DNA of 64,000 bases from the NCBI GenBank assembly GCA_039815685.1, contig JBCBYV010000017.1, forward strand, positions 38,150-102,149, in the 5' to 3' direction. Origin of the DNA: Thermohalobaculum sp039815685 (GTDB lineage Bacteria > Pseudomonadota > Alphaproteobacteria > Rhodobacterales > Rhodobacteraceae). Below, in pieces: positions 44,273-52,993 of this stretch (the stretch's first letter is position 1; every line of letters begins with the position of its first letter). Position numbers and translations under genes: made by a program. The notes beneath the pieces are model-generated. The model did no database searches, was not told the origin of the DNA, and saw nothing but the letters and a program-made list of their open reading frames with translations.

Positions 44273-45097
44273 GTGGGCTCCGTCTTCTCACCTTATTACT
44301 GGTGGGCGCGGCATCGTGATCCGGAGGACCATGTCTGCATCAATATCTGCCTCTACGGCCCCCGGCGCCACCACTGGGCGATGACGGAGCGGGGCCGCGG
44401 CGCCCTCGACCGCGGGGCGCAGCACTTTCGGGTCGGCCCCTCGGCGCTTCATTGGGACGGCACGCGCCTCACGCTGGATTTCGACGAACGCGCCTCGCCC
44501 TTCCCCCGGCCGCTCCCCTACCCGATGCGCGGCCGCGTGACGCTGCACCCCGAAACCCTCGGCCAGGAAGCCCACAGCCTCGACCCCAAGGGCCGCCACC
44601 GCTGGGAGCCCATCTCACCCATGGCCCGCGCGGAGATCGCCGTGGGCGAGCCAAGCCTCGCCTGGTCGGGCCACGGCTATATCGACACCAATAGCGGGAC
44701 CGAGATGCTGGAGGACGGTTTTCGGCGCTGGGACTGGTCCCGCGCCACGTTGCCCGACGGCGCCGCCGCGATCCTCTACGACCTCACCTACCCGGACGGG
44801 ACGCAAAAAAGCATCGCGCGCCGCATCGCCCCCGATGGCACGCCCGAACCATTCGCGCCACCACACCGCCAACGCCTGCCCACAGGTCTCTGGGGCATCG
44901 CGCGTCAAACCCAGAGCGAGGCGCCCCCCAAGCTCACACGCCGCTTCGAAGAGGCGCCTTTCTACACCCGCGCCGCCATCGAGACATCGCTCCTCGGCGC
45001 CCGCGTGCCCGCGGTGCACGAGACCTTTAACGGCCCCCGCTTCGCCTCGCCAGTGGTGAAAGCCATGCTGCCCATGCGCATGCCCCGTCGCCCCTGA
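44273..45097 (+). CDS. crtC: Carotenoid 1,2-hydratase (hydroxyneurosporene synthase), 5' end ambiguous
   Basis: CrtC adds water at C1 of neurosporene/lycopene. The core is clear: GSVFSPYYWWARHRDPEDHVCIN, YGPRRHHWAMTERGRGAL, LDFDERASPFPRPLPYPMRG and HTH-free hydratase tail. Similarity starts well upstream of any usable start: the conserved PRFDAPVPPGGYLWWYLDA is encoded from 44171 in this frame, where no ATG, GTG or TTG precedes it nearby. The start given is the first in-frame GTG (44273, 274 residues), but it would lose about 33 conserved residues. An ATG at 44166 is off by one base. Either rare initiation, a -1 frameshift from crtD, or a one-base sequence error applies. Confidence 0.85.
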   Translation: MGSVFSPYYWWARHRDPEDHVCINICLYGPRRHHWAMTERGRGALDRGAQHFRVGPSALHWDGTRLTLDFDERASPFPRPLPYPMRGRVTLHPETLGQEAHSLDPKGRHRWEPISPMARAEIAVGEPSLAWSGHGYIDTNSGTEMLEDGFRRWDWSRATLPDGAAAILYDLTYPDGTQKSIARRIAPDGTPEPFAPPHRQRLPTGLWGIARQTQSEAPPKLTRRFEEAPFYTRAAIETSLLGARVPAVHETFNGPRFASPVVKAMLPMRMPRRP

Positions 45098-45206
45098 CCG
45101 TGTTCCGAGCATATGCTGGGACTCACGCTCGCGGGTCGGAGCGCCAAGACTGCGACAAGTGGCGAAGCCAGAGCACCGACCAACCTGACGTGCTCACTGC
45201 CATTGC

Positions 45207-45277
45207 GTCATTCCCGGGCGTGACCCGGCAATCCAGCGCCACCGGCCGTGGATGCTTGGGTCAGGCCCGGGTATGAC
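45207..45277. repeat. Intergenic inverted repeat between crtC and an unknown gene
   Basis: Arms gtcattcccgggcgtgaccc (left) and gtcaggcccgggtatgac (right) pair around a centre with caatccagcgccaccggccg. It is one of the CCGGG-type palindromes of this window and lies between convergent genes, so it could help stop transcription. Confidence 0.65.
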
Positions 45278-45316
45278 GAGATCACGTAAGGTAAGAGAGT
45301 GCTCCAGGAGAGGCGC

Positions 45317-45901
45317 TCACGCCTCGGCGACGAGCTCCAGCGCCACCCCGAGCTCCTCGCCCAGAAGGCTCGAGAGCACCATGAGATCCCGCTCGATCTC
45401 GAAGCGCGTCGCCCCCGGCAACACGACACCGCTCAGAACCCGCGCCGCCGTCGTCGCCGAGGCGCCCTCCGCCGCAAGGCTCTCCGCCGCACTCTCATAG
45501 GCAAAACCCAGCATCGACGGCATCAGGAGCGCACGGTCCGCGAAGCCGACCTCGCGCACCACCCCAAAGCCGGAAGCCTCGATCAACGCCGTGAGCGCCC
45601 CCGGCGCCAGCCAATCCGGCGGCGCCATCGTAAAGGCCGCAAGATCCTTGGCTCCACGGACCGAGAGCGGCCGCGCACTCAGATGCACGGCCCCCGTCGG
45701 CTCATGCTCCACCAGCGCCCGGATCGGCAGCCCGAGCCAGGGCGAGACCCCCTCGCCCGCCGGCGAGACCCAGGCCTCGAAGCCAGCCACACGATAGGCA
45801 TCCGGCGCCCCGTCGTCGACGATGGCCGCCCGCGCCTCGCGCAGCACCTCGGCATAGGGCACCCCCGTCGGCCAGGGCACGAGCCGGACACCGAGCCGCA
45901 C
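45317..45901 (-). CDS. Hypothetical protein, 194 aa
   Basis: I do not recognise this protein. Starting at a GTG at 45901 it begins VRLGVRLVPWPTGVPYAEVL; the site GGAG lies 7 nt upstream, right after the stop of the 85-aa gene, so the pair are translated together. It is soluble, Ala/Leu/Val-rich, with no cysteines and no membrane segment. SARPLSVRGAKDLAAFTMAPPDW and VLPGATRFEIERDLMVLSSLLG are the most distinctive parts. A longer reading from 46018 is possible but overlaps the upstream gene. It lies next to crtC, convergent with it. Confidence 0.7.
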   Translation of the reverse strand: MRLGVRLVPWPTGVPYAEVLREARAAIVDDGAPDAYRVAGFEAWVSPAGEGVSPWLGLPIRALVEHEPTGAVHLSARPLSVRGAKDLAAFTMAPPDWLAPGALTALIEASGFGVVREVGFADRALLMPSMLGFAYESAAESLAAEGASATTAARVLSGVVLPGATRFEIERDLMVLSSLLGEELGVALELVAEA

Positions 45902-45911
45902 GACCCGCTCC

Positions 45912-46169
45912 TCAGCGCCGGGCGCCCGCCCGCGCGGCGCGCTTCTTCGCCGTCTCCGTCCGCGGCTTGGCGATCGTGTCCCAAAAGATGTCCTCGCGCG
46001 TCCGGCTGTTCTTGCCACGCTCGCGCTCGGCCGGGTCCTCGCCCCGAGCCCGCGCCTCGCGATCCTCCCGGTTCATCTTCTTGATCGCCCAGAGCTGATA
46101 GACCGCGAAGGCCATCACCCCGCCGAAGAAGATCGTGATCTCGATAAAGCCGTAGAGCTGCGTGCTCAT
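45912..46169 (-). CDS. Small membrane protein, 85 aa
   Basis: A short protein with one N-terminal membrane helix (LYGFIEITIFFGGVMAFAVYQLWAI, residues 5-29) and a highly charged, Arg/Glu-rich cytoplasmic tail (NREDREARARGEDPAERERG; KRAARAGARR). This shape is common among small helper subunits of membrane complexes, but no family is recognised. The ATG at 46169 has GGGATGAG upstream. The downstream 194-aa gene starts 10 bp after its stop. Confidence 0.72.
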   Translation of the reverse strand: MSTQLYGFIEITIFFGGVMAFAVYQLWAIKKMNREDREARARGEDPAERERGKNSRTREDIFWDTIAKPRTETAKKRAARAGARR

Positions 46170-46381
46170 GGTCTCATCCCGCTGCTGCCGTCGGTTCCCA
46201 AATGAAACGAAGATAGCCCTCGGCGCAAGGCGACCCCCCGCCTCAGGACCCAACAGCTAGGACCAACGACCCAGGGCAAACGACCTACTCGCCGGGGGCG
46301 GGGCGCAGGCTGGCGGGCGGGCAGGCGGCGCCGCGCAAGCGGCGGCACGGGGCGCCCCAGGGCGGCTGTCAGACAAGCCTG

Positions 46382-47878
46382 TCAGCTCTCGAACCGCGTC
46401 TCACCGCGCCGGTCCACATCCATCGGCAGGTCCAGATGCACCGGCTGATGCGCCCGTTGGCTGCAATGCTGGCGCGGGCAGAGCCGGCAGTTGATCCCGA
46501 TGGGCGTCACCAGCCCCGGATCGCCCAGCCGAAACGCCGCGGCATAGACCAGCCGATCCGCATGCTCATGCGCACAGCCGAGCGCGACCGCCAGACGATT
46601 GTCCTGGCTCTGCCGCCCCAGCACCGGGCGGTCGACAGTTCTGTTCACTGTGAAATAGCGCGGTCCCTCCGGCATCTCGACGAATTGCGGCACGATCCGG
46701 CCGGGCTGGCGAAAACAGGTATGGATGTCCAGCCGCGGACAGGCCCCGCCATATTGCGCGAGGTGGAACTGCGTGGCGTTGAACCGTTTGGTCACGTTCC
46801 CCGCCTTGTCTATGCGCATGAAGAAGAAGGGCACACCCAGCGCCCCTTCCCGTTGCAACGTCGTCAACCGGTGGCAGACCTGCTCGAAGCTTGCGCCGAA
46901 ACGGGCCGCCAGATGGTCGATGTCGTAGCCGTGTCCCTCCGCCTCCGCCAGAAACGCGTCATAGGGCATCAGTATCGCGGCAGCGACGTAGTTGCCCAAC
47001 TCGACCCGGCAGCGCGCGGCGGCCCGCGGGTCCTGCACACGGCCCTCCGCGATGATCCGGTCGATGGCCGCGCCCCCTTCGATGAGCCCAAGTATATGGG
47101 AAAGCTGGAAAACCCGGTTCTGATAGTCGAGCCCCTGGGAGAGCATGATGCGCGCCTCCGAGCGGTCGAAATACCGCAGCGCGTTCGGCATCGCCTCCAC
47201 CGGCACGACCTCGACGCTGATCCCGTGCTTATGGTCGAGCCGGCGTTTCAGCGTGCCATAGGGGTTGTCAGGCTCCATATCCGCTTCCGCCAGGAACCGC
47301 TCCGCCACCGCCTCCAGCGTCTCGAAATGGTTGCGATGCGCGCGGAAGAGATCGTGCACCGCACTCTCGGGCGTCGCCCCCACGACGCCACCGGAGGCCC
47401 GCGCATCGCCCTCGGTCGCCGCCATCAGCCGCTCGCCCAGCGCCCGATAGCTCTTGTGCAGCTTCAACAACGCCTCGACGAGCGCCGGTGCGTGGTCAAT
47501 CGCCGCGCGCATCTCCTCTAGATCCGGCTTCTCGCCCGAGAAGATCGGGTCCTGGATCACCGCGCGCAGATCGGCGAGCCGCGTCGGCCCGTCATCCGCC
47601 ACCATCTCTCGCCAGTCGACGCCATAGACGTCCGAAAGGCGCATGAGCACCTGCACGGAGAGCGAGCGCTGGTTGTTTTCGAGAAGGTTCACATAGGCCG
47701 CCGAGAGCCCGAGCGAGCGCGCCATCTCGGCCTGTGTCTGCTGACGCTCCCGCCTCAGTTGGCGAAGCCGCGGGCCGACGAAGTTCTTCGCGGCCTTCAA
47801 AGTGATTCGCCCCAGGGTGCCGCGAAAGACGCCGATCCGTCGTTTCTGCTGCGTCGGCTCAGAGAGCCGCGTGGCCAC
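46382..47878 (-). CDS. Short-chain fatty acyl transcriptional regulator, ScfR/PccR type
   Basis: A ~498-residue regulator with an XRE helix-turn-helix (LRQLRRERQQTQAEMARSLGLSAAYVNLLE, about residues 37-66), an ImmA/IrrE-like peptidase-fold domain (RIMLSQGLDYQNRVFQLSHILGL) and a Cys-containing C-terminal domain (DUF2083; INCRLCPRQHCSQRAHQ). Such proteins (PccR, RamB, ScfR) sense acyl-CoA intermediates and control propionyl- or acetyl-CoA pathways. A GTG at 47878 with AAGGAT upstream is chosen; a longer ATG start at 47947 is possible. It is divergent from the glyoxylate aminotransferase gene, which could be its target. Confidence 0.85.
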   Translation of the reverse strand: MATRLSEPTQQKRRIGVFRGTLGRITLKAAKNFVGPRLRQLRRERQQTQAEMARSLGLSAAYVNLLENNQRSLSVQVLMRLSDVYGVDWREMVADDGPTRLADLRAVIQDPIFSGEKPDLEEMRAAIDHAPALVEALLKLHKSYRALGERLMAATEGDARASGGVVGATPESAVHDLFRAHRNHFETLEAVAERFLAEADMEPDNPYGTLKRRLDHKHGISVEVVPVEAMPNALRYFDRSEARIMLSQGLDYQNRVFQLSHILGLIEGGAAIDRIIAEGRVQDPRAAARCRVELGNYVAAAILMPYDAFLAEAEGHGYDIDHLAARFGASFEQVCHRLTTLQREGALGVPFFFMRIDKAGNVTKRFNATQFHLAQYGGACPRLDIHTCFRQPGRIVPQFVEMPEGPRYFTVNRTVDRPVLGRQSQDNRLAVALGCAHEHADRLVYAAAFRLGDPGLVTPIGINCRLCPRQHCSQRAHQPVHLDLPMDVDRRGETRFES

Positions 47879-48103
47879 AACATCTTGATCCTTTCCGCGT
47901 CGTGGAACCCAGATTTCCACTCTACGGCAGGACAAGCGGCAAATCACTTACAAACTTTACAACTGTCGCAGCTGTAACCAACACCACCAACAACCCTACG
48001 CGCTTTTGGTGGTCGTAGGTCGCGTTGGGCAGCTATCTCGCCCGCAGAAAGCGGCGCTGCGCCGCAGACACGCCCGCCATCCGGGCTCATGAGGAGACGC
48101 GCC

Positions 48104-49300
48104 ATGAAGAAGGGTTTCAACCATCTGTTCATCCCGGGTCCGACGAACATTCCCGAGTCCGTTCGTCAGGCGATGAACGTGCCGATGCAGGATATGCGCG
48201 CCCCCGATTTCGGCGACCTCACGAAGCCGCTCTTCGCCGGCCTCAAGCGCGCCTTCATGACCGAGAGCGGGCGCATCTTCATGTTCCCGGGCTCCGGCAC
48301 GGGCGCTTGGGAAAGTGCTATCGCCAATACCCTCAGCCCCGGCGACAAGGTGCTGATGAGCCGCTTTGGCCAGTTCTCCGGCCTGTGGGTCGACATGTGC
48401 CAGCGCTTCGGCCTCGATGTGCATTTGATCGATTGCGAGTGGGGCACGGGCGTCCCCGTCGAGGAGTACGCCCGGGTCCTCGAAGCCGATAAGGCGCATG
48501 AGATCAAGGCCGTCTTCGTCACGCAGAACGAGACGGCGACCGGCGTCACCTCCGACGTGCCCGGCGTGCGCGCCGCCCTCGATGCCTGCAACCACCCGGC
48601 GCTGCTCGCCGTCGATGGTGTGAGCTCCATCGCGTCCATCGAGTTCCGCATGGAGGCCTGGGGCGTCGACCTCGCGGTCGCGGGCTCGCAGAAGGGCTTC
48701 ATGCTGCCCGCCGGCATTGGCATCCTCGGCGTCTCGGACAAGGCGCTCGATGCGCGGACGACGGCGACGCTGCCGCGCTGCTACTTCTCCTTCGATGACA
48801 TGATGAAGGTGAACGATGACGGCTACTTCCCCTACACGCCGCCGACGCAGCTCTTCCACGGGCTGAAGGAGAGCCTCCGCCTCATCGAGGAAGAGGGGAT
48901 CGAGAACATCTGGGCCCGCCACTATCGCCTCGCCGAGGGTGTGCGCCGCGCGGTCGACGCCTGGGGGCTCCGCCTCTGCGCGGCCGAGCCGAAATGGCAC
49001 TCCGACACGGTCTCGGCGATCCTCGTGCCCGAGGACATCGACGCGCGGAACGTGATCGCGGCCGGCTACAAGAACTACAACATCAGCTTCGGCTCGGGCC
49101 TCGCGAAGGTGATGGGCAAGGTCTTCCGCATCGGCCATCTCGGCGACCTGAACGAGGGCATGTGCCTCACGGCCCTAAGCCTCGCGGAGATGTCGCTTCG
49201 CGATGCGGGCTACCGGGTCGAACTCGGCTCGGGCGTCGCCGCGGCCCAGGACTGGTACCTCACCTCCGGCACCCAGGCGATGGCGCAGGCCGCAGAGTAA
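48104..49300 (+). CDS. PLP-dependent serine/aspartate-glyoxylate aminotransferase
   Basis: A 398-residue fold-type I aminotransferase that makes glycine from glyoxylate with serine (SgaA) or aspartate (BhcA) as amino donor. HLFIPGPTNIPESVRQAM is the glyoxylate-binding start, FMFPGSGTGAWESAIANTLSPGDKVL the cofactor region, and VAGSQKGFMLPAG contains the PLP lysine (about residue 195). The full-length RIGHLGDLNEG segment is present. The ATG at 48104 has GAGGAGACG upstream. None of the beta-hydroxyaspartate-cycle partners (bhcBCD) is adjacent, so the serine-type activity is more likely. It lies inside the PGC, divergent from the ScfR-type regulator. Confidence 0.88.
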   Translation: MKKGFNHLFIPGPTNIPESVRQAMNVPMQDMRAPDFGDLTKPLFAGLKRAFMTESGRIFMFPGSGTGAWESAIANTLSPGDKVLMSRFGQFSGLWVDMCQRFGLDVHLIDCEWGTGVPVEEYARVLEADKAHEIKAVFVTQNETATGVTSDVPGVRAALDACNHPALLAVDGVSSIASIEFRMEAWGVDLAVAGSQKGFMLPAGIGILGVSDKALDARTTATLPRCYFSFDDMMKVNDDGYFPYTPPTQLFHGLKESLRLIEEEGIENIWARHYRLAEGVRRAVDAWGLRLCAAEPKWHSDTVSAILVPEDIDARNVIAAGYKNYNISFGSGLAKVMGKVFRIGHLGDLNEGMCLTALSLAEMSLRDAGYRVELGSGVAAAQDWYLTSGTQAMAQAAE

Positions 49301-49329
49301 TCCGCCGGACAACTGCCGGTCTCTGACAG

Positions 49330-49353
49330 GGGCGCTCGCGAAAGCGGGCGCCC
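49330..49353 (+). terminator. Hairpin after the aminotransferase gene
   Basis: Ten-pair stem (one G-T) with a GAAA tetraloop: 49330-49339 with 49344-49353. It lies 30 bp after the aminotransferase stop and 30 bp before the end of the convergent crtB. No T-tract follows, so termination may be partial. Confidence 0.55.
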
Positions 49354-49382
49354 ATTGTCGTTCAGGATTGCCGCGGTTTCAT

Positions 49383-50453
49383 TCAGGACTGCCAGGGAGC
49401 GGTGCGGCCCTGGGTTGTCACGTTGACGCTTGCAGTGACGAAGATGTCGAGCGCGCGGCCGAGGCGGTCTTCGAGCGCGGGGACCTCCGGCGCCATTGCA
49501 TCGGCGTCGGTCACCGCATCGATCAGGAAGGCGTTGGCGGGGAGCGGTGGTGCCTCCTTGATGCCGCCAACTCGCGGGGTCAACGCGGCCAGAGCGGCAC
49601 TCAGAAGCTGTGCCTTGCGCCGTCCCGGCACGATCGCTCGGGAGAGCACGCTGTTGTTGCCTCGCCGCCCGACCTCCCGCCCGATCTCGCGGTAGAGAAG
49701 GCGCGCGGCGGCGATCCCGGGACGGCAGTCCCGCGGCAGCGCACCAACCCCGGGTAAAGCGCGGGCATAGAGCATCTCCGCGTGCTCGAGGAGACGCGCG
49801 GTGACCCGACCGATGGCAGGGGAGAAGACGGGGGCCGCAAGAAACGCGTCCGGGTCGAGCCCCTCGGCCCGCAGCCAGGCGCGGGGCAGATAAAGCCGCC
49901 CGGCGCACGCATCCTCGCCGACATCCCGCGCGATGTTGGAAAGCTGCATCGCGGTGCCGAGGTCGCAGGCGCGGGCCAGAACCGCAGGCCGCCGCTCCCC
50001 CATGATCAGTGTCATCATCACGCCCACGGCTGCGGCGACGCGGGCCGAGTAGTCCTCGACATCGCGCAGAGTTTCGAAGCGCCGCCCCGCCTCGTCCCAG
50101 GCCAACCCCTCGATCAGGGCCGCCGGGACATCCATCGGGATCCGGTAACGCTGCACGACCTTCGCGAAGGCCCGGTCGGCTGGGTGCGCAAACGGCTTGC
50201 CCGCATAGAGCCTGCCGAGACGGTCGAGGAGCCGCGCTGCCGCACCGGGCCCACCGCGCAGGTCCACGGCATCGTCTGCCAGCCGGCAGAAGGCATAGAG
50301 CGCATAGGCTGGCTCCCGCACCCGGCGGGGCAGAACGAGGGAGGCTGCATGAAAGCTCTTCGAGCCGCCCTTGATCATGGTCGCACATGCCGTGGCATCG
50401 TCCATGCCGGCCACGGTCTCGGCCAAGGGGACGGCTGCGACTACCTCAGACAT
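49383..50453 (-). CDS. crtB: Phytoene synthase
   Basis: CrtB (356 residues) joins two geranylgeranyl diphosphates to phytoene. Diphosphate-binding motifs are ALYAFCRLADDAVD (about 54-67) and LSNIARDVGEDACAGRLYLP. GSKSFHAASLVLPRRV is the conserved start region. The ATG at 50453 is preferred because GGGAAG lies 6 nt upstream; an ATG two codons earlier (50459) is possible. Both overlap the end of crtI, so the genes are translationally coupled. Confidence 0.95.
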   Translation of the reverse strand: MSEVVAAVPLAETVAGMDDATACATMIKGGSKSFHAASLVLPRRVREPAYALYAFCRLADDAVDLRGGPGAAARLLDRLGRLYAGKPFAHPADRAFAKVVQRYRIPMDVPAALIEGLAWDEAGRRFETLRDVEDYSARVAAAVGVMMTLIMGERRPAVLARACDLGTAMQLSNIARDVGEDACAGRLYLPRAWLRAEGLDPDAFLAAPVFSPAIGRVTARLLEHAEMLYARALPGVGALPRDCRPGIAAARLLYREIGREVGRRGNNSVLSRAIVPGRRKAQLLSAALAALTPRVGGIKEAPPLPANAFLIDAVTDADAMAPEVPALEDRLGRALDIFVTASVNVTTQGRTAPWQS

Positions 50454-51990
50454 GCGCATCTTCCCGCATCAGCGCCCCTGCATCCGGGATCATGCCGTCC
50501 ACGACCTCGGCGGAGGTGAGCACGCCCGGCACGCCGGCGCCCGGATGGGTACCGGCGCCCACGAACCACAGCCGGTCGATCCCTTCGGCCTTGTTGTGCG
50601 GGCGGAACCAGGCGGACTGGAAGAGCGTCGGTTCGAAGCTGAAGCCCGCTCCCTTGTATGCGAGGTAGTCGGTCTCGAACTCCCGCGGCGTGAGGATGCG
50701 CTGGCTGATCACCCGGCCCTTGAGCCCCGGCATCACCGTCTCCTCCAGCCGCGCCTCGATCTTCGCGCGGTAGGTCTCGGCGTAATCCTCCCAATCCGTC
50801 GTGCCGTCGAGATGGGGCACTGGCGATAGCGCATAGAAGGCGTCGCAGCCCTTCGGCGCGAGCGACGGATCGGTTGCGGTCGGGCGGTGGAGGTAGAGGC
50901 TGAAATCCTGTGCGAGGTGGTGCCTGCGGAAGATGTCGCGCAGGAGGCCCTTGTAGCGGGGGCCGAGCACCATGGTGTGGTGATGCAGATCGGGCCATTG
51001 CCGGTCGGTCCCGAAGTACCAGACGAAAAGGCCCATTGAGTACGCCGCGCGGTCGAGCTTCGCATCGGTCCAGCGTACCCGGTGCTTCGGCGCGATCAGG
51101 TGCTTCCAGGTCCAGGCGGCGTCCGCGTTGGTGACGATCACGTCCGCCTCGATCCGCTCGCCCGACGCAAGCCGCACCGCCTCCGCCCGTCCGCCGGCAA
51201 TCTCGATCTCGGCGACCTCAGCACCGAGACGCACGCTGTTCCCCTGCCCCTCGATCAACCGCACGAGGCCCTGCACCAGCGCACCGGTCCCGCCCATCGC
51301 GAAATGAACGCCCCAGCGCCGCTCGAGCGCCAGGATCAGGAGGTAGATCGCAGTCGTCCCATGCGGGTTTCCGCCGATCAGGAGCGGGTGGTAGCTGAAC
51401 GCGGTGCGAAGCCGGTCGTCCTTGAGGTACCGCCGCACCCCCGCCGCTACCGTCCGGTGCCCGCCGCGGAGCGCGATCCCGGGCAGCTGGCCCAGCATGG
51501 TAAGGAGACGGGAGAACTCCATCCGGCCAAGCTTCTCGAACCCGAACTCATAACGCTCGAACGCCATTGCGAGCATGCGCTCATAGCCCGCGACATCGCC
51601 AGGGGAGAGGCGCGCGACCTCCGCCCGCATCTTCGCGGCATCTCCGGAGCAGTCGATATGGCTGCCGTCGTTGAAGCGGATCCGGTAGAATGGATCCATC
51701 TCGACCAGCGGCACGTCCGCCGCCCGGTCCTTCCCGCAAAGCGCCCAGAGCTCGTCGAGGAGATGCGGCAGGGTGATGATCGTGGGGCCCGCATCGAAGG
51801 TGAAGCCGTCCTGCCGGAAGACCCGGGCCCGCCCGCCGGCGCAATCCAGCCGCTCGAGCACCGTGACCCGAAAGCCGCGAGCACCGAGCCGCACGGCTGT
51901 CGCGAGCCCGCCGAAGCCCGAGCCGATGACCACGGCGTGCGGCTGGGGCGTCGCACGCGACGGGTCTGGGATGGGGCGCTGATGCGTCAT
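50446..51990 (-). CDS. crtI: Phytoene desaturase
   Basis: CrtI (514 residues) desaturates phytoene in three steps to neurosporene (or four to lycopene). FAD motif GSGFGGLATAVRLGARG is near residue 24; TFDAGPTIITLPHLLDELW and the C-terminal FVGAGTHPGAGVPGVLTSAEVV are hallmarks. The ATG at 51990 has GGAGTAAGG upstream. A perfect PpsR operator lies 19 bp before the start. It forms an operon with crtB. Confidence 0.97.
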   Translation of the reverse strand: MTHQRPIPDPSRATPQPHAVVIGSGFGGLATAVRLGARGFRVTVLERLDCAGGRARVFRQDGFTFDAGPTIITLPHLLDELWALCGKDRAADVPLVEMDPFYRIRFNDGSHIDCSGDAAKMRAEVARLSPGDVAGYERMLAMAFERYEFGFEKLGRMEFSRLLTMLGQLPGIALRGGHRTVAAGVRRYLKDDRLRTAFSYHPLLIGGNPHGTTAIYLLILALERRWGVHFAMGGTGALVQGLVRLIEGQGNSVRLGAEVAEIEIAGGRAEAVRLASGERIEADVIVTNADAAWTWKHLIAPKHRVRWTDAKLDRAAYSMGLFVWYFGTDRQWPDLHHHTMVLGPRYKGLLRDIFRRHHLAQDFSLYLHRPTATDPSLAPKGCDAFYALSPVPHLDGTTDWEDYAETYRAKIEARLEETVMPGLKGRVISQRILTPREFETDYLAYKGAGFSFEPTLFQSAWFRPHNKAEGIDRLWFVGAGTHPGAGVPGVLTSAEVVDGMIPDAGALMREDAHV

Positions 51991-52009
51991 GGCAACCTTA
52001 CTCCGAGAC

Positions 52010-52027
52010 TGTCAGTCTAGCGTGACA
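52010..52027. promoter_or_regulatory. PpsR/CrtJ operator upstream of crtI
   Basis: TGTCAGTCTAGCGTGACA, a perfect TGTcN10gACA match, in the 73-bp gap between bchO and crtI. It lies 19 bp from the crtI start codon, so it overlaps the promoter or leader of crtIB. Confidence 0.88.
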
Positions 52028-52063
52028 ATACGACGAGACAAGAACGGCATCGCTACTCTCCGC

Positions 52064-52993
52064 TCATGCCTTGGCGTTTGCTGGCAGGATGCCGGCGCGC
52101 CTTGCCGTCTCGAGCACGAGGGCGACCGCCCGCTCCGGAGCCTCCTCATGCGCGAGGTGGCCGAGGCCGCCGAGCTCCACCAACCGCGTGCCGGGGACTT
52201 TGGACGCCACGACCTCCGCGTCGCGCTCGCCCACCGCCCGGTCCGCCGTGCCGGTGACCAAAGTGAGCGCGCCCTCCAGCCGGTCGAGATCGGCGATCAG
52301 CGGCTCCAGGTCCCAGCGCGCCATCGTCGCGAGCGCCGCGCTGACATGGCCCGGGCAGCGCAGAAGACGGCGGTAGAGGGCGAGCCCCTCCGGCGTGAGC
52401 CGCGAGCCCGTACCGGTGATCAGCCGCTCGATCGAGGCGGGGTCCATGATCGCACCGAGAGAGAAGAAGCGCGGCACGAAGGGGTTGAAGGTGAGGACCC
52501 GGGCAAGCGGGGGAAAGAGCTGCCCCGCCAGTCCCTCGAACGGCAGGAACGCGCCGTTGAAGGAGAGAAGCGCGCGGGGGCGGACCTGCCGGTCGATCGC
52601 CATGCGCAGCATGACGGCCGCACCGACGGAATGGCCGACCACCATCGTGGGCGCTGCACCCAGTGTCTCGATCAGGGCGCCGAGGCGGTTCGACATGCCG
52701 GGCAGCGAGAGGCCGTTCATCGAGGGCCGGGACGTGAACCCGTGGCCAGGCAGGTCGGGGACGATGACGCGGAAATGCTCGCCAAGGGGGGCGATCAGGT
52801 CCCGCCAGCTATGGGTGGCGGCGCCGAGGCCGTGGAGCAGCAGCAGGACGGGTGCGGTCTCGTCCCCCCGCCCGCTCACCTGCACATGCCACTCGAGACC
52901 GCCCGCACGAGGAAAGGTCGAGGTATCGGCGTGGGGCCAACCCTGCCCGTCGCGCTCCCAGGAGGGGAGTTCGGCTGCAACCAGAAGCGTCAT
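52064..52993 (-). CDS. bchO: Magnesium chelatase accessory alpha/beta hydrolase BchO
   Basis: BchO (309 residues), an alpha/beta-hydrolase-fold protein always found with bchI/bchD and needed for full Mg-chelatase activity by an unclear mechanism. LLLLHGLGAATHSWRDL gives the oxyanion loop, VVGHSVGAAVML the nucleophile Ser, and GGLGHLAHEEAPE the catalytic His. VPDLPGHGFTSRP is conserved. The start overlaps the bchD stop by ATGA. Confidence 0.93.
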   Translation of the reverse strand: MTLLVAAELPSWERDGQGWPHADTSTFPRAGGLEWHVQVSGRGDETAPVLLLLHGLGAATHSWRDLIAPLGEHFRVIVPDLPGHGFTSRPSMNGLSLPGMSNRLGALIETLGAAPTMVVGHSVGAAVMLRMAIDRQVRPRALLSFNGAFLPFEGLAGQLFPPLARVLTFNPFVPRFFSLGAIMDPASIERLITGTGSRLTPEGLALYRRLLRCPGHVSAALATMARWDLEPLIADLDRLEGALTLVTGTADRAVGERDAEVVASKVPGTRLVELGGLGHLAHEEAPERAVALVLETARRAGILPANAKA

